From Promicromonospora sukumoe (GTDB taxonomy: Bacteria; Actinomycetota; Actinomycetes; Actinomycetales; Cellulomonadaceae): a DNA stretch of 64,000 bases. A program made the translations under genes and the position numbers. This document shows positions 43,158 through 49,615 of the stretch, piece after piece. Within the stretch, counting starts at the first letter, position 1; each line of letters opens with the position of its first letter. Under the pieces are notes generated by a model, which saw only the letters and a program-made list of their open reading frames with translations, had not been told where the DNA came from and ran no database searches. The stretch lies in assembly GCF_014137995.1 (NCBI RefSeq), contig NZ_JACGWV010000001.1, forward strand, positions 310,001-374,000. The letters run 5' to 3'.

Positions 43158-44681
43158 ATGTACGAGCATCCCATGTATCACTGGCCCCCGAAGTCGCGAT
43201 GGACGCAGGAGCTGCCGGACTCGATGGTGTGGCCAGATTTCAGTGCCTATGTGCACTTCCCGTACTGTCGAAGCATCTGCGACTTCTGCAACTACGAGAC
43301 GCGACTCATTAACAAGCGTGGCGTCAGTTCGTTCGGCGCAGCAGCTACCGCTGAGATCAGGCAGTTCGGTGAGTGGGCGGACTTCTCTAAGTCTCGCCTG
43401 CGTAGTGTGTTCTTCGGAGGCGGTACCGCCTCGCTCATGCCTGGCGACACGATGGCCGCGATCCTGGACGAGTTTCGCGGGATCGGATCCGTCGAGGAGA
43501 TCCCCGAAGTCACGCTGGAGTGCGAGCCGGGCACGATTCGCTCGGATGCGCTTGCCGCCGCCCGGGTGGCGGGCGTGAACCGCATCAGTGTCTGTGCACA
43601 GAGCTTCAATGATGATGAGCTTGCTCGAATAACGAGGAAGCACTCCGTCGCTGACTCGTTGCGTCTCATTGATGACGCGGTCTCGGCAGGCATATCTAAT
43701 CTGCACCTCGACCTAATGTATGGGCTGCAGGGGCAAAGCGTAGGGGACTGGGAGAAGACGCTTAGGCGCGCGGTCGAGCTGCCGTTCGTTCACGTGTCGG
43801 CATACAAGCTCTACGTCTTCAAGTACGGTGCGGTCGACCGGTCAGGACAGGTACCTCGTCCCGATGAGGAGACGCCGGAACAGACGGCGCGCTTCCGCGA
43901 GATGCACGATCTGGCGCAGGCGATACTTCACGAGGCGGGGTATGAGCAGTACACGCTCACTGAATGGGCCCGTCCCGGGTACAAGGCGACCTACCTCACT
44001 GACACGTTCAGCGGGGGAGCCGTTCTACCGATTGGGCCGTCCTCGTTCGGCCGAGCCAACGACACCGTTTGGCACAACAGTTCCTACGTGCACCAGTACT
44101 CACAGCAGGAATCTTGGGCAGCGCGTCGTCGTGGTATTGATCTCAGCCCGGCCGAGGCGTTCAAGCGGAACGTCATACTCGGGCTCTGGCTTCTGGAGGT
44201 TGACCTCGAATCACCGGCCGTGCTTCGAGGATCCGGAGGTTCGGCGCAGCTGATGGAGCTCTTGAGACACCAGGCCGACCAGGGCCGCGTCGATTTCGAC
44301 GGACGACGGGTGAAGCTGCGTCCAGGCCAGCGATTCGACGCCGGGCAGGTCATGCGTGAGCTGTCCGAGCTCGACGCCGAGGCCTGGCTGCGGGACGAGG
44401 GAGAGCCTGAGGATCCGAGTAGCAACACCCTCAACCCCAGGATGTCATCACTTGTACGAATCCTTCGAAATGATCCGGCGCTGTACAACGAAGTCGTCGA
44501 AACGCCTGACACGACGGTCCGTCGGGTGGCCACAGGAATCGGCGATGATGAAGTGGGTGAACTGATCGCCGCGGTTCGTGGTGACCATCAGGCAGCTTCG
44601 CCTGCCATGCGCGAACTCTGGGAGCAGGTCCAGTCCGAGCATGTCTCGCGCAGGCGCGCTCGTGCGAGGCTGTCGGATTGA
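43158..44681 (+). CDS. HemN/HemW-like radical SAM enzyme
   Basis: 507 aa. The 4Fe-4S motif is CRSICDFCNY (CxxxCxxC) after FSAYVHFPY, followed by SVFFGGGTASL (the GGE-like SAM motif), TLECEPGTI, GVNRISVCAQSFND and LDLMYGLQGQ: all hallmarks of the HemN/HemW group. That group includes coproporphyrinogen dehydrogenase, HemW haem chaperones and class C radical SAM methyltransferases of natural-product pathways. It leads the plus-strand operon with a TGATG overlap to the next gene. The C-terminal 150 residues are longer than in HemW. In this context a biosynthetic class C role is more likely than haem metabolism; inferred. Confidence 0.9.
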   Translation: MYEHPMYHWPPKSRWTQELPDSMVWPDFSAYVHFPYCRSICDFCNYETRLINKRGVSSFGAAATAEIRQFGEWADFSKSRLRSVFFGGGTASLMPGDTMAAILDEFRGIGSVEEIPEVTLECEPGTIRSDALAAARVAGVNRISVCAQSFNDDELARITRKHSVADSLRLIDDAVSAGISNLHLDLMYGLQGQSVGDWEKTLRRAVELPFVHVSAYKLYVFKYGAVDRSGQVPRPDEETPEQTARFREMHDLAQAILHEAGYEQYTLTEWARPGYKATYLTDTFSGGAVLPIGPSSFGRANDTVWHNSSYVHQYSQQESWAARRRGIDLSPAEAFKRNVILGLWLLEVDLESPAVLRGSGGSAQLMELLRHQADQGRVDFDGRRVKLRPGQRFDAGQVMRELSELDAEAWLRDEGEPEDPSSNTLNPRMSSLVRILRNDPALYNEVVETPDTTVRRVATGIGDDEVGELIAAVRGDHQAASPAMRELWEQVQSEHVSRRRARARLSD

Positions 44682-45454
44682 TGCAGAGAACTACGACCAC
44701 CAGTGGCAGTGACACGCTGCCACTGGTGGTCGACATCCCCCATGCGGGCCGCATCTACCCGTCAGACTTTGAACCACTGGTGGAGCCGAACGCGGTGGCG
44801 CTCACCGAGGACCGGCTGGTCGATGTCTTGTTCGCCCCACTCATGGACCACGCGAGATACACGACCGTCTCCCGGGTCGGCCGCTCATACCTCGACGTGA
44901 ACCGCCCACGCGATGCCGGGTCGGGGGTCTTTCGCCGGAGGACTCTCGATGGACGGAAACTGCAGGCGGACGTCGGCGTTGATGCTGCGCGAAAGCGACT
45001 CACACTGTGGGATGCCTACCACAAGAACGTTGATACGGCACGGAGGCGGACGATCGCCCAGCACGGATGGGGCGTCCACCTGAACCTCCACTCGTTCCCA
45101 TCGACCGACTGGCACACGGCAGGCTGCCCGCCCATGCCATTCGAGATCGAGGTCGGAGACCTGAATGGCAGGACCGGCGGACGCCTGACACGGCATCTGG
45201 TGCGGGCTCTCCACGGCGAAGGATTCCGCGTGGGCGTGAACGAGACCTTCAAAGGAGGCGAGATCGTCCGTCGTGGCCGAACGGAGCAAGCCATCGACAC
45301 GATTCAGCTGGAGGTGCGTCGCGACCTCTACCTACGAGACGACCTCTACCTCGATTGGAGCAAGATGATCTCCTCCCGCAGGAGGCTGATGCGAGCAATC
45401 TTCGGTGCGGTGTCTGAAGCGTACGCCCAGCCTTCTCCTCAGAAGGCCGCCTAG
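44681..45454 (+). CDS. N-formylglutamate amidohydrolase family protein
   Basis: 257 aa, start overlapping the radical SAM stop. Family motifs: PLVVDIPHAGRIYPSDF, then SRVGRSYLDVNRPRDAG, GVHLNLHSFPSTDW, and FKGGEIVRRGRTEQAIDTIQLEVRRDLY at the C-terminus. These enzymes hydrolyse N-formylglutamate or related N-acyl amino acids with a metal; some act as amidohydrolases in natural-product pathways. Histidine-utilisation genes are absent here, so formylglutamate from His breakdown is not its likely substrate; a formyl or acyl derivative made by the cluster is more plausible. Confidence 0.88.
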   Translation: MQRTTTTSGSDTLPLVVDIPHAGRIYPSDFEPLVEPNAVALTEDRLVDVLFAPLMDHARYTTVSRVGRSYLDVNRPRDAGSGVFRRRTLDGRKLQADVGVDAARKRLTLWDAYHKNVDTARRRTIAQHGWGVHLNLHSFPSTDWHTAGCPPMPFEIEVGDLNGRTGGRLTRHLVRALHGEGFRVGVNETFKGGEIVRRGRTEQAIDTIQLEVRRDLYLRDDLYLDWSKMISSRRRLMRAIFGAVSEAYAQPSPQKAA

Positions 45455-45951
45455 TGCGTTCGATCATCGTCATAGGAGCAGTCGCGAACGGACGCGTCGC
45501 CGGCCTCAGCGGGAGGATGCCATGGCATGCCCCCGCCGACCTGCGCAGATTCCGGCAACTTACTCTGGGCAAGGCGGTGGTCATGGGCTACCGAACCTGG
45601 AAGTCCCTGGACGGGCCGCTTGGCGGCCGGCGGAACATCGTCCTCGCCAGGGAGAGGACTGCTTCGGCGGCCGGGGCTGTCCTCGCGGGTTCGCTAGATG
45701 AAGCGCTGGCTGCGGTCGACGACGAGACCGATGTCTGCCTCATCGGGGGAACGGAAGTGTGGTCCGCGGGCCTCGACATAGCTGACTCGCTGCGTCTGAC
45801 TCACATCGACGCAGACTATCCAGGTGACACGTTCTTCCCGGCGATTGATTTGCGCGTCTGGCACGAGACGGACCGCATCGAGACGCTCTCTGCAGTCGAT
45901 GGGGTCGATCGGAAGATCTCGTTCATCGACTACGTTCGAGGTGACAGATGA
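45454..45951 (+). CDS. folA: Dihydrofolate reductase
   Basis: 165 aa from GTG 45454, which overlaps the preceding TAG. It shows the DHFR pattern: VIGAVANGRVAG, MPWHAPADLRRF (the Asp of PADL is the folate-binding acid), VVMGYRTWKSL, NIVLAR and VCLIGGTEVW. Length is normal. It reduces dihydrofolate to tetrahydrofolate. Together with FolP, FolC, PabB and ThyX it nearly completes a parallel folate/thymidylate branch. Whether it is trimethoprim-insensitive cannot be read directly. Confidence 0.94.
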   Translation: MRSIIVIGAVANGRVAGLSGRMPWHAPADLRRFRQLTLGKAVVMGYRTWKSLDGPLGGRRNIVLARERTASAAGAVLAGSLDEALAAVDDETDVCLIGGTEVWSAGLDIADSLRLTHIDADYPGDTFFPAIDLRVWHETDRIETLSAVDGVDRKISFIDYVRGDR

Positions 45952-46751
45952 GCGGGCCTGTCGAAAACAATGACATGGCGCTGTCGCTATTTCACCGGTA
46001 TTCGGATACAAGAGCCAAGACCATCAGTTCTCTCACAGCGCTGTGGGCCGGCCGGCTGGCGGGGACCGAGAATCCGCACATCGTAGATTTCGGTGCAGGT
46101 GATGGGCAGCTGCTCGCTCACTGCTTGCGACAGATCGGAACTCGCGCACGGGTAACGGTTGTTGAGCCCGAGGATGAGCTCGCCGCTCGGGCACTGGTGG
46201 ACCTTCGTGAAAGGGGGCACCAGGCTTCGCGGAGGTCTGACATCAAGGCTGCCGTGAGCGACCGGCCCGCGAACGCGATACTTGCTGCTCACGTCCTCTT
46301 CTACGTGACAGATTTGTCCGGATGGATGCACAGCGCGCTGGAAGGACTCGCCCCAGCGGGCTCGGTCAGTATCGTCATGCGAAACCCAGGATGCGACGCT
46401 TTCCGACTCCGTGCCCTGGTACGTGCTCGCGAGGGGACACCTCCGCGATTCACCTCGAGCAGCATCGAGAGATTCGCTCGGCAGGCCGCGGTCACCTGTT
46501 CAAGCACCGAAATCAAGTCCACACTAGAAATCCCGTGCCAGTCGCCCCCGAAGATTGAGAACGTTCCCGCCGCATCACAGAACGAAGACCTCGCGGCGCT
46601 GGTGTGTTGGATGACCGCGCTGCCATTCCACCTGCCGATGGCACCGGGACTGCATCTCGAGCTCAGTGACTACCTGAGCACACGGTGGTCGGACGGAGTG
46701 ATCAAGCTTGATCTGATCGACGATCTGCTGGAGCTAGCTCGTGACGCATAG
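45948..46751 (+). CDS. Class I SAM-dependent methyltransferase
   Basis: 267 aa, overlapping the DHFR gene by 4 bp. The Rossmann motif I is VDFGAGDGQLLAHCL, acidic residue of motif II in VTVVEPEDE, and motif IV around ANAILAAHVLFYVTDLSGWM, followed by the usual GSVSIVMRNPG strand. The C-terminal part is specific to this protein. It resembles small-molecule O/N/C-methyltransferases. Its place in a folate/radical SAM/ATP-grasp cluster suggests it tailors the product. Confidence 0.85.
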   Translation: MSGPVENNDMALSLFHRYSDTRAKTISSLTALWAGRLAGTENPHIVDFGAGDGQLLAHCLRQIGTRARVTVVEPEDELAARALVDLRERGHQASRRSDIKAAVSDRPANAILAAHVLFYVTDLSGWMHSALEGLAPAGSVSIVMRNPGCDAFRLRALVRAREGTPPRFTSSSIERFARQAAVTCSSTEIKSTLEIPCQSPPKIENVPAASQNEDLAALVCWMTALPFHLPMAPGLHLELSDYLSTRWSDGVIKLDLIDDLLELARDA

Positions 46752-47988
46752 GTCAACGGCCGAGGATGTGCTTTCGGAGCGATTTCCCGCCGTAATCTCA
46801 GGCGAATACGATCTGGACGCGATCAGGTCGCTGCTCGCTCGCCTAGGCAACCCGCAAGATCGATACCTGAGCGTGCACGTCGCAGGTACCTCGGGGAAAT
46901 CTACGACCTGCACGTTTACGGAATCGATACTACGCCACTCCGGGATCAGGACGGGGCTGATGGTTTCGCCTCACGTGCTGACTATCCGAGAGCGGTTCCA
47001 GATCAATGGCGAGCTGCTGGAGGTCGCGAGCTTCGAGACGCACCTCGAGAACTTCCTATCGCGACTGGACTCGATCGGCGATATGCGGGTCAGCTATTTC
47101 GAGGTGACGACAGCCCTAGCGTTCTGGATATTTGAGCGCGAGCAGGTCGAGTGTGCTGTTGTCGAAGTCGGCCTGGGAGGGCTAATCGACCCGACCAACA
47201 CCATAACGAGGCCCGACAAGATCGGCCTCATCTCTGCGATCAGCTTGGATCACACCGAAATCCTCGGGGACACGGTCGAGGAGATTGCATCCGAAAAGGC
47301 CGGAATAGCGCAGCCGGCCAACTGTGTCTACGTCATTGAACAGTCCTCCTCGGTGCTGAGCACGATCGAAAGCGTGGCCGTCGCTCGAGGTGCGGAGGTA
47401 AGGATCGTGCCCGTGCAGGGAGAGGCGCGGCTACCTGGCAACTACGATCGGCGGAACCATCTTCTTGCGGCGGCCGGGGCTGCGCACGCACTGGAGCAAC
47501 TTGGGCGCGCGAGCGACGCTACGCCTGGACCAGTGCTGCCGGCCCCTGTTGGTAGATTCGATTTCGCAGAAGTTGCGCCAGGCTCTGGCCTTCTCGTCGA
47601 TGGTGCGCACAACCAGGATGAGTTGCGAGCCCTGGGCGCTCGAATAGCGTCAAGCCAGCTGGAAGACTTCCGGATCGCACTAGCGTTTACCGACACGACA
47701 GACGAAAAGCTAGCCGGGATGCTGGACGCGATCTCCTCCATGGGGGCACCAATGGCGGTCACTGCCTACCGGTCACGGCTGGGTGGAATGAAGCGCGCGG
47801 CCGATCCACTGCGTGTAGGCGCCATTGCGGCCGATCGTGGAATCAGGCTTCACATCGAGCCGTCCGCTCCACTTGCGTTCCAATGGGCGCTCGAAGGCCC
47901 CTCGCCTAAGGGCCTCGTGGCGGGCTCACTCTATCTGGCGGCCGAAGCGATTGTCTGGGCGGATGAACGAACGCGAAGGAATGCTTGA
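46741..47988 (+). CDS. folC: FolC-like (dihydrofolate/folylpolyglutamate synthase family) ligase
   Basis: 415 aa, overlapping the methyltransferase gene by 11 bp. Family order is clear: P-loop VAGTSGKSTT (usual FolC: GTNGKGS), LMVSPHVLTIRERFQINGEL, VVEVGLGGLIDPTNTI (usual GLGGRLDATN), SLDHTEILGDTVEEIASEKAGI, and VDGAHNQDEL. These Mur-ligase-like enzymes couple glutamate to dihydropteroate or folate. The altered P-loop and LID(P)TN in place of LDATN make a changed substrate possible. Either a resistance copy or a ligase for a folate-like or peptide product; I am sure of the family, not the substrate. Confidence 0.88.
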   Translation: MTHRSTAEDVLSERFPAVISGEYDLDAIRSLLARLGNPQDRYLSVHVAGTSGKSTTCTFTESILRHSGIRTGLMVSPHVLTIRERFQINGELLEVASFETHLENFLSRLDSIGDMRVSYFEVTTALAFWIFEREQVECAVVEVGLGGLIDPTNTITRPDKIGLISAISLDHTEILGDTVEEIASEKAGIAQPANCVYVIEQSSSVLSTIESVAVARGAEVRIVPVQGEARLPGNYDRRNHLLAAAGAAHALEQLGRASDATPGPVLPAPVGRFDFAEVAPGSGLLVDGAHNQDELRALGARIASSQLEDFRIALAFTDTTDEKLAGMLDAISSMGAPMAVTAYRSRLGGMKRAADPLRVGAIAADRGIRLHIEPSAPLAFQWALEGPSPKGLVAGSLYLAAEAIVWADERTRRNA

Positions 47989-48011
47989 GCCGGATCGTTC
48001 GAAACGAGGTC

Positions 48012-49001
48012 CTACGTCGTCGTCGCGAGAACGATGGGGTTGGGCCACCTGGTGGTGGAGTCGGTGACCTCAGAATGGGCCGCTCCTGGGCGGGTCCGGC
48101 TTGCGGCATCAATGGCTGAGGCTGCTCGGAGCGCGAGGGCCTGGCACGATTCGACGAGGCTCACCGGCAAGAACTTGCTGGCCGTACGAACTGGACCGGT
48201 AGTAGTGAGCCATGCTCCCTTCGAGTCTGGACTTCTCTCGGCAGGGACCGAGGCGATCCTTATGAGCGGCGGAAGAGCGACGCCCGCTGCGACGTAGACC
48301 CGAAGATCGTAGTGATAGTGGCGTCCGCTGATCTCGATCTGCGAGGGCTCAAGCCAGGGCTGGACCATCATTGCTGGGTCGGCCACGAAGTTCGACGCTT
48401 TCACCCGCAATACGCCTTCGCTGCTCGAGCCTGCCACCGGCTTGGTGATGAGGTACTCATGCCCACCCGGGACGAAACCGTCGATCGACTCTACGTGCGG
48501 CACTCCTGCCTCTGCCAGAACCAGCTCCGTCTTCAACTTGTCTACGCAGATCTCGCGGACCGCGCGCGCGTTGACGTTCTGCAATCCTCGCTGAAGGTCG
48601 GGAACACGGCCCGACCGATCCCAGACAAGCGCTCGCTCGGGGACCGTCTCAAGCCGGTTGGCGATATGACGAATGTCTGTGACGGTCACTTCGCATATTC
48701 CTTGAAGTGACTCGCTGATGAGCCCTATATCCTCCAGGAGGAGCCGGACCCGAGAATCGGACAAGCTCGCGACGTTGGAGGCGACGAGAGGATCGGACGT
48801 CGTTCCCTGTTCTATCTCGTAGCCGAGCGGAAGAAATATCTCGACAGACTGGAACCCCGCTGCGAGTCCTCGAATTGCTTCGATTGTCTCGGAGCGGGGC
48901 TCCAGTCTCGCAATGCCGACCGGGCGATCATTGATCTCGATCACTCTTGGTGAGCCATCAGCGGTCAACAGTATGTCAACGCCGAGATACTTGGCCGACA
49001 T
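48012..49001 (-). CDS. ATP-grasp ligase, apparently circularly permuted
   Basis: 329 aa from ATG 49001. The ATP-binding segment is EYLITKPVAGSSSEGV, followed by the metal-site region SGRHYHYDLRVYVAAG. The segment that normally ends the fold, GVDILLT…PRVIEINDRP (Glu-x-Asn), is at residues 6-27, and the C-terminus (…RAASAIDAASR…WPNPIVLATTT) lacks it, ending in a strand like a pre-ATP-grasp start. This is what a circular permutation would give. ATP-grasp enzymes form amide or ester bonds via acyl phosphates. It follows a small peptide gene by 16 bp, so that peptide is its likely substrate or carrier. Confidence 0.78.
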   Translation of the reverse strand: MSAKYLGVDILLTADGSPRVIEINDRPVGIARLEPRSETIEAIRGLAAGFQSVEIFLPLGYEIEQGTTSDPLVASNVASLSDSRVRLLLEDIGLISESLQGICEVTVTDIRHIANRLETVPERALVWDRSGRVPDLQRGLQNVNARAVREICVDKLKTELVLAEAGVPHVESIDGFVPGGHEYLITKPVAGSSSEGVLRVKASNFVADPAMMVQPWLEPSQIEISGRHYHYDLRVYVAAGVALPPLIRIASVPAERSPDSKGAWLTTTGPVRTASKFLPVSLVESCQALALRAASAIDAASRTRPGAAHSEVTDSTTRWPNPIVLATTT

Positions 49002-49017
49002 CGGTTGGTTCTGTGTC

Positions 49018-49242
49018 TCAGAGGACAGCGAGAAGCTTGGCCTGGTCCGCGGCCACGTCTGCGTCTTCCGAGAACGTGTTCGTCGCCAGGAACTCCTCGA
49101 TGCTCGAGATCGCGGCGTCCGAGAGAAGGATTCCCTCGGCATCCAGCGTCGCAACCGGCGACGCCTTGAACGACCCGGCGAGCTCAGGGTGCTCGGTGAG
49201 GTGCGATGCGACGGTGGAGAAGGTTGACTTCGAGACTGCCAT
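49018..49242 (-). CDS. Small acidic peptide, candidate precursor or carrier for the ATP-grasp ligase
   Basis: 74 aa starting MAVSKSTFSTVASHLTEHPE, with an excellent AAGGAG ribosome-binding site 6 nt before the ATG; the frame is open upstream but that part is not protein-like. Predicted helices (ISSIEEFLATNTF) and an acidic region (SEDADVAADQAKLLAVL) at the C-terminus; no Cys. The size and position next to an ATP-grasp gene suit a RiPP precursor or an amino-acid carrier/scaffold peptide of the LysW or pearlin sort, though it has neither LysW zinc pairs nor a phosphopantetheine Ser motif. A 25-bp dyad overlaps its promoter region. Confidence 0.72.
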   Translation of the reverse strand: MAVSKSTFSTVASHLTEHPELAGSFKASPVATLDAEGILLSDAAISSIEEFLATNTFSEDADVAADQAKLLAVL

Positions 49243-49268
49243 GTGTTGCTCCTTCGGATTGAAAGAGT

Positions 49269-49293
49269 AGCCCTTCTTACGGTAAGCAAGGCT
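49269..49293 (-). promoter_or_regulatory. Dyad-symmetric operator upstream of the peptide gene
   Basis: AGCCCTTCTTAC-G-GTAAGCAAGGCT: two 12-bp arms matching at 10 of 12 positions around one central base, 27 bp before the peptide's ATG. It coincides with where the -35/-10 region would be. No regulator gene is evident in the cluster, so the binding protein may be elsewhere. Confidence 0.6.
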
Positions 49294-49615
49294 AGGGCAT
49301 CGTGTAGGTGGCAGCAAGGGTGTCAGAGTGGCGCGCACGAGCACCCAGACGAGCAAGGACGCCGACCGCGTCGTCTGTCAGTGCTGGACCGACCGGTGAA
49401 GGATCGGACCGACCTCGTGAGGTTGTTTCGTCAGGATCTGCTGGATTCGGTGCGGTCTTGGTGGCATCACGACCACGCCCCACCAGGGATCCGTCGCCCG
49501 GCAGGGGCCGGTTGATGCAGCATGCGGCGCATGTGCTCCCGGGGCGGCCATGCGAGAGAGCGCAGCTCCGCCGACCCTGATAGTTCCGTTTCGGGGAACT
49601 TCGTAGGGTCATGGT
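49294..49615. other. Intergenic region between the ATP-grasp operon and the STAND gene
   Basis: A plus-strand frame with VKDRTDLVRLFRQDLLDSVRS… looks mildly protein-like but lacks a start signal; it could be a remnant. No terminator-type hairpin of note. Confidence 0.3.

Noticed and set aside
48998..49289. N-terminal extension of the ATP-grasp ORF to 49289
   Set aside because: Arg/Ser-rich translation lying out of frame over the well-supported peptide gene with its strong ribosome-binding site.
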